DNA of 64,000 bases, taken from positions 2,294,001 through 2,358,000 of the forward strand of contig JAUKTV010000003.1 in NCBI GenBank assembly GCA_030549205.1, given 5' to 3'. The position numbers were made by a program, and so were the translations under genes. The stretch's first letter is position 1; each line of letters opens with the position of its first letter. The notes under the pieces are model-generated. The model was given only the letters and a program-made list of their open reading frames with translations. It was not told the origin of the DNA and did not search any database. Positions 1 through 13,000 of this stretch are shown here, in pieces. This stretch comes from Apiosordaria backusii. Its lineage: Eukaryota; Ascomycota; Sordariomycetes; Sordariales; Lasiosphaeriaceae.

Positions 1-3000
1 GACTCCACATGGCCCCATGGTCCGCGGAGAGACGCCGGCAGGCCCAGACAAATTGGCAGCAAACCCGAATCCGATGCATGCCATCCATCAGCTGCTGCAC
101 TTGCAGCCTCTGTACGCTCCCGAGAACAGAGCAACTGTCGAAGACATCTCCTGCTGCTTCTGGCTGCTCTGCACCCCTGATTGGGACGGGTAGCATCTGG
201 AATCCTGGCATCTCGCACCAGATGGCGTCCCAACAAGCAGTCGTCAGATCGTTGCCAGCTCGGACAGCCGTTGGTTTTCAGCCCATCTCGCTCTCGTCTG
301 GCCCTCATCGTTGCCCTACTGGTACCTACGCTAGCCCCTCACAGAATCACCCCTGGATGGAACCGTCGACACCACCCCTGCTCACAGAGATGCCCAGCAC
401 TGGCTCTCGATCTCACCCCTGCCAGACCGTTAGCGGCACGGCAAGGGGCGTGAAGGTAATCGAGACTTGGCCGGCTCTTCTCGCGACACCTCTCCGTCCT
501 GCTCAATGCGACCCTCTGGCTGCACAACACCTTGGCCCTCCTGTAATTCTCATCATACAGTTGCACCAAACTCCACCGAACCCGGTATGCTCTCCTCTCT
601 GGTGAGCTGCCCACCATATCAGCCTGCGGCTTTGTCGGCGCTGCTTCCCACTCCTCCGATTGCCCACCCAAGGGCCTAACCCTGCTTTGCCAAAGGCCAC
701 GGAAGACACCAGCTCTTCCAGGACGTAGTCAGCCCTCCGGCACTGAGTATCTATCGTGGGGTGGTGCAACGGCGCAGCCAGACCAGCACCTTACAAGTGC
801 CGTGCAATCGCACCAGAGCCGCCTGCTCAGTGCCGCCGCCTCCCGGAGCCGTCTGGACGCTTAGCGATGCTGGAGTGTCTCCTCCTAAGCGCACCTACGC
901 CGCCTGCTCCACCTTGTCGTTGCTGGCGTGCCTCTGCCAGACTGAAGAAACGGGCTCGGCAAGACGGGCAGACAGGGGTCAAGGAGACGGCTCAGACAAA
1001 ATCTCTCTTGTCAGCGTGAACAGTGTGCAAAACCACTCAACACAGGCTTGGTCCCCTACTGGCTAAAATGCCCACGCAACATGAGGAACAGCCAATGTGG
1101 GCGGCAGACCTCGTTGCCCACACTGTACCACATTCCATCGCCCGCAACACCACCATCACCGCTACCATTGCCATCACAGTGCTCCGGTAGTCAGAAATAT
1201 CAGGCTACAGCAACGCAAAAGATCTACTCGCCCGTGACCTGTTCATTGCTCCCGTCTAGTTCGTTTGCCAGGGCAGGACGACACAAAACCTTCCTCTCCA
1301 CATCCCGCACCACCATCCACTGCTGAGAATTGCCGCTTTGAGCCATCGCTGCCCCGATCTCACCGTTGGGGGAGATGCCAATGGCCTTGTCGCTTCTTGA
1401 TCCGATCTGGGTCCACCCCCTCCCCCTGGCCGCGCACATTGTTGCCCAACCACCCCCTCCCCGGTCGCTGGCTCACACACACCCACCCTCTCCCCCGCAG
1501 CCACCAAGCAGCAGACACTGTACACTAGGCCTCTCCTCCCTGAAGGATCAGCATCGATAATTGGCTTGAAGACGTGAGGGAACGTCGACAACGGTCATGC
1601 TTTCTTCCGTGGAGTCGACACTGAGCTAATGTGATCCAGAGCCAATCACCCACTTAGAAACGCTCCAGCCGAGATGGCATGCACGGCTTGTACCTTTCCA
1701 TGCATCTCTCTGAGCGTTCTTCGGCCTCGTGCTGCTGGCTCTCGGTCTTGGGGACTGTGATGTTCTGAGAACTGTGGAGAGGTTGCGTCTTGTCCCTGCA
1801 CTGTATTGTGGGACAGTCAGTGAGATCAGGATCCCCTATCAAGAGAACTCGAGGTGCCCATGTTCCGCAGCGGTGCTTGCTCGTAACCCGTGGTAGAACG
1901 GGCTTGTCTCGTCTTCCTTGGGCATCGGATGTTTGCATCGGCGCCATTGGCCCAACAGACAGTCTCTCGCCTACCTATTACGACTGTGGTATGCTCTGGC
2001 CTTACCCAGGTCCCTGCACAATGAGTGTATATGCGTGTGTCTTCACAACCGCCCCATAACGGCCCCGTGGCGCTTGCCCACAGCCTGGTAAACTTCTTAT
2101 TCTTCTTCTTTTCTTCTCCCAACGGCTTTACTTGCAGTGCCCTCGACGTTGGCCTTGGCATGAGCGTTTTCCTATCCGTTTTCGGCTTGCTTTTCAAGTG
2201 CCAGCAACTGTCCCCCTGTTGGTTCCATCAACTTCCTGGCACGGCATTAGCCATTCAGCCGAGATCTTCTATGGGCCAGCTGCCACGATAGAGTTCCGTC
2301 ACTCGCATCAACCCTTGCCTGGGCGGAGAGGTGAGGGCAAAAGAACGGTGTGGCTCAGCTCTCCCCATCCTTTGGAAAGCGAATATCACAATACCGGTGG
2401 TCATAGCTTGGGGATTTCGTCTAATCGAGGGCCCATCCAGTGCCCACCCTTCCAGACAACAGGGGCCCCAAGAGACCTGCCGTTATAGCTACCGTCCTCT
2501 GTCAGGTACCAGGTACCCCGATCTCTTCCCAGCCCTTTCCAACCACTGTTGCGGTAGGCCGTGCAGCCCCTGTCCTGTATTTGAATGCGGCCTCGACATT
2601 TCTCCGTGAGGAGTGAGCCTTCCGCCGGTATTAATCCTAGCTCTGTCCTACCCTGAGACCAAGGTGCTGAGGAACCGTCTTAATACCACCAAGGGCAGCC
2701 CACAAGAGCTTCATAGCTCCCGCCCTATCCCATTCCAAGGGATCATCCAACCGCAGTCTGGCCCCCGCCGAGCATACCTTGGTCAACCTTGATTTTATAC
2801 AAGATATGTTCCTGCCTTTGGGTCCCTGAAGCCAAGGAAATCTCTCACCCTTCCCCTCCTCCTTCACCAACTACAACAGCCTTTTTCATCACCAAGGCGA
2901 CTACCACGGTTCACCAGAACTCAGCTTGGACAGAGTTCGTAGATCAGTTGGTCAATACCCGAGCTCCGTGGTTTCCTGTCCTCGCCAGCACATACGGCGG

Positions 3001-3480
3001 CTCCGTCTGATCTTCATTTTCACTGGTGGGCCTGGTCTCCTGGTACGACGCATCTGCACATCGACCCAAAGAAATCGCGCTCGAACCGCCACCGCACATT
3101 TTGCCCTCTTCAGCGCACTCATCCTGTTTGATCATCGAAACCATCTGGACCCAACTCTCGCTCATACTCGTACCGCTTGGGACCTTTTTCCCAATCTTTG
3201 GATGCCAGGATCTGCCGGGCAGAGATCACCTCGACCGAACTCAGGACGACAGAGGTAGCGGATCCGCCTACGTGGCGTTGTGGATGGTGATGTGTATTCG
3301 GGGCTTCTGATATACTCGTTCCTCGCAGGCCGGCCACGACTTTCGCTCGCTTCTATTTGGACCGCCTATCCATCCTTTTTGCGGCCCCTCTTCTCGTCAG
3401 CCCCTTTGATAATCGACCACTGGCCCCTCAGCCCACCCGGGAACCCCTTTCTCCTTAACGTCGGTCGACAATCAATCCCA
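1..3480. other. Gene-free leader/promoter region upstream of the homeodomain gene
   Basis: No convincing protein-coding gene is visible. Open frames exist on both strands, but they are compositionally simple (Pro/Ser/Thr/Cys-rich), overlap each other in several frames, and carry no recognisable motif. The plus strand is visibly pyrimidine-rich with many short upstream ATGs. I infer promoter plus a long 5' leader of the downstream regulator, as is common for fungal developmental transcription factors. The left part could also belong to a gene outside the window. No transposon, tRNA or long repeat was seen. Confidence 0.5.
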
Positions 3481-5768
3481 ATGCTTGTTACCAGGCAAAG
3501 CGCCCCGGAGCAGAGTTCTTGGTCCATTGGCAAATTTGAAACGGCCTTTCACAAGTCCGCGGAGAGCTTACGTATGTCGAACACCTACGACTCGGTGACG
3601 CAGTCAGACTGGCAGGGTCAGTACTCGTTTCTCCCGCCAGGAGACAACAGCATCTTCTCTCAGACATATGAGCATGTGACGAATTCAGCGGACCATGCAG
3701 ATTCGCAGGCGCAGCCGCGAAGTGTGGCTGCGCCAAGCAACGCCTTAGACATAGAGGCGCCAAAGCGGGAGAGCCCTCCATTGGGACATCGCCTTGATCC
3801 CCTTGGTCTACGACAGCCCAAGCAATCATCACCAATTTCAGAGCAGCCGGAAAACCAGGGAGAACAATATGCGCAAAAGGCAGCTGAATCGGCACACGAG
3901 GAGTCGTTGGCATCGACCGAGACTACTGGAATGTCCCTAGGTTCCAATCCCTTGAGTTCGGTATCGTCAGCTGGCCAGGGTCCTGAAGCAGGGCCCGGTC
4001 AATCAGAGAATGAGAGTCAAGCAGTCATCAAGGAAGAGGATGAGGAGGTACTGGAGGACGAAGAGATGATGGAAGGGGAGGGAGATGGTGATGCTCTGCC
4101 ACAACCTCAAACCGCGGCCGAGAGAACAGCACAGCGGCGCAAGATGAAGCGCTTCAGGTACGAACATGAGTTGGCAATGGCGAAGAGCGGGTGTAACTAA
4201 CTATCGCAGACTTACGCACCAGCAAACGCGATTTCTAATGAGCGAGTTTGCGAAGCAACCACATCCAGATGCAGCTCACCGCGAACGCCTTTCTCGCGAG
4301 ATTCCGGGCCTGAGCCCACGCCAGGTACAGGTGTGGTTTCAAAACAGGTTGGTTCTCAGGACGAAAAGTTGTATTGGCTCGGGCCATTGCTGATTCTTGC
4401 TAGACGCGCGAAAATAAAACGTTTGACAGCAGACGATCGCGAACGCATGATCAAGATGAGGGCTGTTCCCGAGGACTTTGACAATTTGGGCGCTTTGCAC
4501 TCCGCATACGGTGCAGTGCATGGATTAGGAGCCCCCATGGCCTCTCCTGTCGACCTTGGAGGATCTTCGTACGATCATATGATGCGCCCGCTCATGGTGG
4601 ATGTGCGACGATCTGATGGCGATGAGCATCTTTCGCCTACTGGTTTGAGCCCGGCGTTTGGCAGCATAGGTTTCAATCCTTCGGCTTCACTCAGTTCACC
4701 AGACATACTTTCACCACTATCGCCAACATCCACCGATCGCTACGGCTACTCGAGCCACATGTCATCAGGGCCTTTGAGCGGCGGACCAAGGACATCAAAT
4801 CCCTTTGCACGACAACCAAGTATTGACAGCAGTATGCAGATGCATAGCCATCACTCGAGACAGCAAATACGACCTCTGCAGTCCCTTCATCTCCGCGATA
4901 CCATGACTAGGTCGCGTTCTGACTCGCTGCAGTCACCTCTTCGATCCAGCATGTCATGGAAGGGCGATTCGCTTGACTACACTACTTACCACGGCGGCAA
5001 TGCCTCTCCACAGATTGGTGGTCGGCCGCACGGATTGTATCAGCAAGATCAAGTTGGTGGCTCGTCTGGCAGCGGACTGGGGGGCTATGATTCGAGCAGT
5101 TACTCTGGTAAGCCGTGGTGGAGTTCGCATCGAGTCCTCGTCTGGTAACCATAATGTTAACAGGCAAAACAGGCTCTACGGTACAATCCCCGACTCACAT
5201 GAGCTACCCAAATTACCAATCCTCTAGCCTTCAGCAAAACCAACAGCGCGGGTCCCGCCTCCGAGCAGCTTCCGCATCCTTACCCCTCGGTCTTGATCTG
5301 CGGACACAATACCGGTCATCTGTCGGGTCTGCCAGCATGCAGTCAACGGCGCATTCGCCAGGCCCGCGCACGACCTCGAATTCACAGCTAGGGGGCGTAT
5401 CCTCCACCTATACAGCAAGCTTCCCATCGGCACCCCTCACTGCCCCTGTCGACTTCTCTTTGCCTCGAACGCCTGGGTATCGGTCGGCAGGAGGTGATTA
5501 TTCGATGCCGCAAATGAGCGCCCCGATCGCGCCACCGAACGATTTTTCGCAGGCCTTTCAAGCGAGTATGAGCAACGCGAGCTCAAGGACGCCGATCAGA
5601 GATTCCTTTGGAGGCGGACACGGACCCTTGGGTTTGGGACAGAGCCAAACTACAGGAGATCGCAATGATGACTACTCCCAAGATCCGCTTGGCATGAAAC
5701 GCAAACGAAGTTTTACGGCTACATCGTCAGCGAACTCGGGACCAAGTGTGTACGGAGCCACGTCATGA
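3481..5768 (+). CDS. Homeodomain transcription factor
   Basis: Sequence-specific nuclear DNA-binding protein of about 707 aa. Proposed exons are 3481-4157, 4210-4347, 4404-5107 and 5164-5768; all junctions are GT/AG and keep frame. The homeodomain lies at about residues 218-278, and its recognition helix reads VWFQNRRAKIKR. That motif is split by the second intron exactly in the NRR codons, which supports the splice model. An acidic stretch (EEDEEVLEDEEMMEGEGDGD) precedes the domain and may act in activation. The C-terminal half is Ser/Pro/Gln-rich and disordered. A conserved-looking block RMIKMRAVPEDFD follows the homeodomain and recalls the fungal HTF1/HOX2/PAH1 family linked to conidiation and hyphal growth; that assignment is from memory and tentative. 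An in-frame ATG at 3574 (protein beginning MSNTYDS) is an equally possible start. Confidence 0.9.
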
Positions 5769-6751
5769 TGCAAAAACAACAATACGATTACTTGAACTAC
5801 GATCTTCATGCACACAAACACAAACACGCAATACCAATTTCCACATCGGTGTACAAAACAGATACGACTCCTGCCACAATATCCCAATTAGCAGCGGCGC
5901 ATTTCTTTTCTTTGACTCGGTGGTTCCACTTTCTTTTGTCCTACTCAGCTCGGCCTAGTTCTTCTCGATGAAACACGCATGAGAAATACCAACTTCTGGC
6001 TTTTGGAATTATCTACTATGATGACAACTACGCACGGCGGAACGATTTGCTATACGTTTTGGGCACGCTTAAAGCTGGGGGTGACAGACAAAGTCAGCAA
6101 GCTACAGCACTATGAATGGGTCCGGCTGTCTACAATATTTCTCTCAATGTTTATGACTATGTATGGACAAGGCGAACTCGTTGGGGAGGTCGGGGTACTT
6201 TTTTTCTTCATGGGGGGGTGGCATTGGAAAATATCAGAAAAACGCTTATGGAAGACAGACTCTTCAAGAAAGCGAATATCGGGGGAGTGTTTCTGTACGT
6301 ATGTGTGTCTGCCTATTCTCTTTGTTGTATGGCGTTGGATTGGGTGGAATGGGGGAAGAAAGGGGCAAGGGTTAGGGTGTAAGGTCGGCCACACCATAAA
6401 AGGGGGTCCCAGGAGCAAGGGAAGGGGTGGTCGTGGTGGAAGTGTTCCAACCCGCTGTTTTGTCGTCATGTACATACATAACTACATTGGATAGACAATG
6501 AAAAACTTACAAACATGCTTCTGTTTTGGCTACTCTACCTTACCTCTCTGTCCCTCAGCAGGAAACAATACGGCAGATACGAGCAGAGACGGCCAACAAG
6601 ATTGGTGGTGCGCGCACCTCATCATCTCAGTGGGGGTCTCATCTCCTCAAGCCGACCAAAAGTCCCCCCTTTTTTCCCTAGAAATGGTTAAAACACACAG
6701 AAAGAAAGGAAGATGGAGCTCCGAGATACAGCATTACAGCGTTGCGTTGGG

Positions 6752-6778
6752 GACCAGACCAAACCAGACCAAACCAGC
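6752..6778 (+). repeat. Short tandem repeat, unit about 10 bp
   Basis: The unit accagaccaa is repeated about 2.5 times. It lies in the noncoding stretch after the homeodomain gene, and no function is inferred. Confidence 0.6.
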
Positions 6779-6870
6779 AGGCCATTGAGGTGCACAGGAT
6801 GGGATGGACGGGCTGGGAAAATCTGGGACTCAACTTACCTAGGTAGACGGGATTGGACTGACTGGGGCGA

Positions 6871-6893
6871 CAGCAGCAGCAGCAGCAGCAGCA
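6871..6893 (+). repeat. (CAG)n microsatellite
   Basis: About seven perfect CAG units. They are outside any supported coding region, so this is a neutral, probably polymorphic microsatellite. Confidence 0.85.
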
Positions 6894-7055
6894 CACAAAA
6901 CAACGGCATTTCGCGGGAGGCGGAATACGGGATGACCGTCCGGTCGGGCGGGTGGGCGGTGGTGTGTGGGTGTGGTTGTGGGTGGGTGCCCCTTTTCCTT
7001 TTTCTGACAGCCGCACACTATGTTCCGTTTGCACTTACAAACCTTCACCTCACTC

Positions 7056-7090
7056 TCACACACACACACACACATACACGCATACACACG
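7056..7090 (+). repeat. (CA)n microsatellite, interrupted
   Basis: CA dinucleotide run interrupted by TACACG units, in noncoding DNA. Confidence 0.85.
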
Positions 7091-10000
7091 CCACTATTCG
7101 TCAATCTTACACCGAAGCTACACTACCGGGACATTAACCAGGGCAGGGCGCTCTTTCTCATCGGTTTGCTCCACTAGACTAGGGATACGAAAGAAACGTT
7201 GCGCTTCACCGGAACATGCCATGCCTGAAAACAAGAAACGGGGGACATACCCACCACAATCCTTACCTCTCTCAAACCTGACAAGTAGCCCCCACACTTC
7301 AATTACACGCGATTACATACTCGATGCAATGCACATAGGCTGCGTTATGCAAGAACTTTAATCTATCAAACCCTTTCCCCAAAAAGTCAAACCAAGAAGA
7401 TCTTGCATTTCAGCAGACGAAAGCCACATGGAATTATCAAATAAATCCGGAGATGGTTTGCCGAGCGTGGTAACCCTACCCCTCCATTACCTGTCACTCG
7501 GATGACCGAAGTGAATCTTGTCCCAGCAAAATAAATGCATCTCAGTCATAGGTAGCGAAAAGACGAGATTGCTAAGAAGATTAAGAAAAGAGATACTGTG
7601 CTCCATCGTTTCAAGGCAAATTCTACGGTCAAGGTAACTCTGTAATTATGGAAGTGGTTGCGTTGTTGACGTGTGATGTTTCCATGAAAGCTTGGTTTCT
7701 ATCTGTAAGGCAATCCCACGAACCCTTACATCCACCCAGTGATCTCTTAATCTTGGTAAATGTATGTAGAAATTTTCACAATCTGATCATGATTGCACAA
7801 TGGTATCGTAATGCCTCCTCGTAAGCTGTAATCTCGGCCGAATTCCTCGGAGGCTTGCCCTCTCTCTCTCCTTTCATGATTTTTGATGTGTGGTGCAACG
7901 GCATGTTGTTCAATTTCAAATGTCACTTAGTTACAGCGCCCTAACTCTACATACAAGCCACAAGTGCGTCATTTCCACACTTCGAAACGGCCCGTTATGG
8001 CGTTATGGGAGGCGCCGACAGCACCGAGATGAGGCCGTTGCGTTTTCTCTCCATAACAGCCAACCAGATGTTAGAGAGCCAGTTTGATGGCGTTTTGGGG
8101 CTTGTTTCTTGCTGTAACGGCACATGGGGAAGATCTTGGTAGTAGTAATTACCTCATCTCCCCAGGCACCTCTCCAGCCACACTTCCATCCTAGGGTCGT
8201 ATTGGACTTTTTTTCTGCAAGTCGATCTGATATGCAATTAAGCGTGCGGAGATGCCGACGTCAAGCCAGGGCTGTCTGTACCATGTAGCATACAAACAAA
8301 CATCAGATCGAACCAATCCCCGCTTCAGCGCAGACAATAGCAGGGCTTGTTCTATTGATCATCAACGGGAACCTACTGTTACGGATGTGAGAGGTAAGAA
8401 GGCAGGCAGCTTTGCACATACCTTCGGCAAACGGCGTGGCGGGAAGCCTTCGACGGAGCATCTCGAAGGTTTCCCAAGTGAGAAATCCCACTCAACTGTC
8501 AGTGCCATCTTTTTTGCCAAAACCCGCCAGCCCGCCGTCGCAACGCACCCCATGATCCATCAGAACCAGGCGGAACAAGACATTCCCCCCTGTGGATTCT
8601 CACCAAGACGTGGAGAACATCATGCTTATTTCTCCACGTTTTCCAACCTCTTCACCAGGGGATACATGGATTGTCATGGCGGAATGTAAACATACCACTG
8701 AAAGCGGTATCGTTTACTTTCTCTGAAACCACGTCCAGCGCCGAATGGTCGAATTCCCGATTGAGAGGGGGTTTCCTGTCTGGGGCAGTCCCGGGGTCAA
8801 GGTCTGATCGGAAAATAACAGAAATTAAAAAAACGTGCCCTCCGGTTGTTTAAACTTGCGGAATGAAACGCCGGCTACCGCTTTCTGATTGGCACGGGAC
8901 CAACTGATATTCTACAGCAGAGTAAGTGAGGTGGGTAGCTGAGCGGTTCTGACAGGCTGAGATGATAGGAACAAAAGGCACAACCTCTCGATGACGCAAA
9001 GGGATCTTCGCGAGTGCCTGGCCTTGCTACAACGTCAAACTCGACATCGCCACCCCGCGCCTTGATATTTGATATAGGGGAGGAAATCTGATCTCAGTGG
9101 CTTTACCTTTTTCTTGGGCGTATTGTGCTAGAAACCGGGATCGGGTGGGGGGAGACTCACGCTTGGAAGCTTCCCCAGATCTTCCTTCCTTTCAGGCAGT
9201 TGAGCCGGCTGATCTACTACACCGTTGTCATTGCGCCACTAACCCCCCAGCCCCAGGCTTCACAACTCCCGGAGTAGAGAGCATGTCGGACTGACATCAG
9301 GGGCCTACCCTGCATGGTGTAACTCTCTTTGGCGGCTGACGTATCGCCTTGCACTGGCTGGGGCGCGGCGGGGCAACACTTCGGGGTGAGACTGCACCGA
9401 TGATGCTCACGATGCCGACTCGCAGCCTGTCGTGTCCCCCAAGCAGGCGTCCATCTGCAGGCCTGTACGGGCCTGTACTAGCCCCCCTCTTCAACGTGCT
9501 GCTCGCTCTGCAAGTCAACAGGCGTGTCTGCAAGGTGTCGGCCAGGCAAGTGTAACTGTGCTGGGTCTTGGGCCCTGCTAGTCGTGTGTTGACCGTGACA
9601 AGCTGCAGAAGACTAGGGCAAGGTTTTGGCAGCTTGTGTTTCCCACCTTCCACAGAACATGGCCCATCGGGGGGCAATCGAGACACCAAGATATGCGAAG
9701 ACCCGTCTTGGGATGGCAACTCATGGGCGTGTGAGCGAAGTAACTCCCCGTTACATACCGTTATCGGACTGTCTGTGTCTCTGCCAGTCCACCTGAAGTG
9801 CCTTGCGGTGCGGAGAGGTGCGGATAGGAAGCGGATATTTCCGCGGCTGTCTTTCCTCGTGCTTCAAAGAATACGAGGCTGTGAAGAAACAACAGCAGGG
9901 GGATTTGTCGACGGGCATGTATCTGGGAAGAGATCCGTTCTGTCCGTTACCCAAAGAGAAAAGGAGTGCCGTGCCACAACATCTCTGTTCCATGTCAGCT

Positions 10001-13000
10001 TCCCACCTCCGTGTCAGTTTCTCAAGACCTCAGGCCTGACTGCCTGGATGCACAAGCAAGATGGTGGATGGGGCGCCTTGTCAGCGTGCCTCCTCAATGC
10101 AAGTACACGGCAGCTGTGCAGCAAAAGCAACAGCGAGATGCTGGCCGCTAGAGACTTGGCATAGAATCGATTGCCTCCGTCTGCATGCTCTTCCGAAGTG
10201 GGCAGAGCCCAGCCTGTGGGGAGTGGGATGGTATGGTTACCCTGAGGTAGGGGTAGAAGGGTACCGCCCTTCACAGGTAACAGCAACGCTACCCCAAGTC
10301 GCCCGGCAGCTACAGGTATGGAGGCTTTAATCCATCCACTACAGATCCCACGATGGCAGTTGATAGCCCATTCAAGCACGGACCCTGGGCTGGCATGCAA
10401 GTAAAGAGCCGTCAAGAGGAACGAATACGCCACAGGCTGAGCAGAAGCGACCATGCATCGCAGTCACGCCCGCTCAAAGGGCTAGACCTGGACCGGCCTG
10501 CCCATGCACCTGAGGAAGCTGGGTGAGCCGAGCAGGTTCGGCGTAGTGCAGTGGAGCATGGTGATGTGATGGTGGTGATGTACTGTCGTGGTGGTGTGGT
10601 GTGGTGTGCGCTGCTGTCGTCTGCAGCCTGCCTCGTACCGCACGATGGCCGGGGACACAACAAGACTTCATACCCGAATGGGGCGTCGCACTTCATCATC
10701 CGCATGGGACGATCAGCGAGTTTGTTGTTGGTAGGAGAGGGGGTGGAGGATCTTGTCCGAAGCATTGTCCTGGTCCACTGGACCCAGGAGCGGCAGATGC
10801 CACGGTTCCGACTGCCGAAGGAATTCTGAGCAAGCTGATGTTCTTCGGAGACTTGGTACCTCATTCCCGGTCAGCGAAATGAAGAGGCCTGTTTCGCCGG
10901 TTGAAACAGACGGGGATCGATGAAGCTGCGGGCTCCCGTGCTGCTCTGACCCGACAAGCCCGAGCTGTGCTTGTTGGCGAGATCAGAGGGTGGTGAGTGG
11001 TGAGTGGTGGGTTGCAGTTGGGGTCAGAACAGGCGCGCTTGGGTTAGCCGACGAGGAGGGTGGGTGGGCGAGCAACGAAAGCGGAAGGTGAGTAAGAAGC
11101 TGTTGATGACATCCCCTCGGCCAAGTGTCACCGGCTGCGATGATACAACCCTGGGGCCCCACTTCCCCGATCTCTCACCACAAGGCCAAAAACGCCAAGA
11201 GCGACCCCTGACAGCCGGCAGTGCACGAGCCACAAAACAGGCTCGGAGAGGTCCACTCACTGCCCAAAGAGGAATGGAGCGAAGCTTGAGCAAGCACTGA
11301 CCTGCTCCACTTACCCATGTTCTCCGCCAGATTCAACGGCTGTCAACCTGGAACTTTGATGCGACGTCTGTTCACGATAACCACCATGTCATAAGTCACC
11401 TTCCGCGTTGAACAATTCCAACGAGTATCATTTGGGGCTTTTTGTTGTTTCTGTCCTTTTTCTAAATTCAGCATGTAGCTCGACGATTCCTCGGCATCAC
11501 GTGTTGGTGTCGTTCGAGCCCGGAAAGTTTCACGTATAAGAACGTTAGGAACGACGCTGGGAACTGGTTCAGTGACACTCTGGTCGTAGCAGCCGACGTC
11601 TAGGTCTGCAACGTCACCGACCTCATCGATGGTAGCGACTGAAGGAGCCTGCGATTCCTGACTGGCCCGCCATCGGGACCATTATTTACAACCCGAAACG
11701 GCCAGCTTCTCGTTGCCTGCTGCGCTCAGTTCAACAAAGGGCGAAGTCGAAAAAAAAGAATCGAGATGGATGCATGCCAGGGGCAGGCGAGTATCCGGCA
11801 TCTGCTGTATCCCGTTTTCGCATCCCTTGCTGACGCGCTCTCCGGGCACTCGTTTCCTGGCTCCTCCTGTACTGTGCTTCTGCCCCTGGACCCATGACCT
11901 GGTTGAGCCTTCTCGTGGTTCAGAAGCAATCTACACTTCACTCGGCTAAATTAGCTGTGCCTTGTTGGATGGAGGTGACCTGTCCGCCTCCCAGAGAGAA
12001 CCCGACAGCTTCGCATCTCTTAGCCTCCTACGAACTGCTGCTGCCAGCTGCCTGTCGCATCCAATCTATGTATCTCTCGGCTTTGGGGCGTGCCCCAGAG
12101 GCTAGGGCCGGTTCTAAGATGGCATCAGAACCAGACACTGGACGGCCGTTTCCTTCGCCGGATTACTAGTACCGGGTAGACAGGCTGGCAGCGGGAAGAA
12201 AAAAAGAAGCAGGCACAGAACGCTACTCTACCAGTCAGACTTTTGGTTTCTTCCGCTGAAGCCGTCAACAGCCCGCATAGGCTCAATCCATCGCAGCGTC
12301 ACCATCGAGAACAGCCAGCCCAGACTTGGACAGTGTTAGCGAGATCAATAGTCCGTGAGGGATGATGGAAACGAAAAGATGTCTGCTTGCTGATGCACCG
12401 AGGAGGGCCGAATGCAGCGGCAGATGACTTTTCGGCTCTTGATCGAGAGGTCAGTAAATATTGAGGTGCGTCTTTTGTGAGTGCTGTTCCCCAGCCACCT
12501 GCCCAGTTGAGAAGAGGGTTTGCGCGTTTCTCGAGCCCGAGGCTTCCCTATCATGACTCGGCTTTGTTGGGCCGTTCAATAGCGCGCGTCTGTCTGATGT
12601 GCTGCTGCGTCAACGGCTTCCTGGGCCTCACGGCAGATTGGTTGGGATTTCCGGTCCACAGTTGAACTACTGAGAGGCCGTACATCTCCGGGCCAGCCAG
12701 TTGAGCTCGGGGCATTCATTGCCAATAACTCCAGTCAAGCCCAGGGGTCCGGTGCAACCAGCAGGGACCAGCTTCTCGGCTTTGGTGAGCACAACTTGTC
12801 CAGCGTGACTGATTTTCCACCACCCCGCAGCCTCCCAGGTCGCCACTATCGCTTGTCGGTGGGCCTTTTCTCATCCTGCGTTTCCGTATCTCGAAAACGG
12901 GGAGGCCGTCTGGTTTGAGCAAGGCCGGAACACGATGCCGCACAGTGCAGACTTGATCGTTTGTCGCCCAGAAGAAGTGGTCCTACTGACTCAGGTGCCG

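Noticed and set aside
9..605. 198-aa open frame at the left edge, plus strand
   Set aside because: Ser/Pro/Cys-rich, overlapped by similar-length frames on both strands, no motif and no splice partner.
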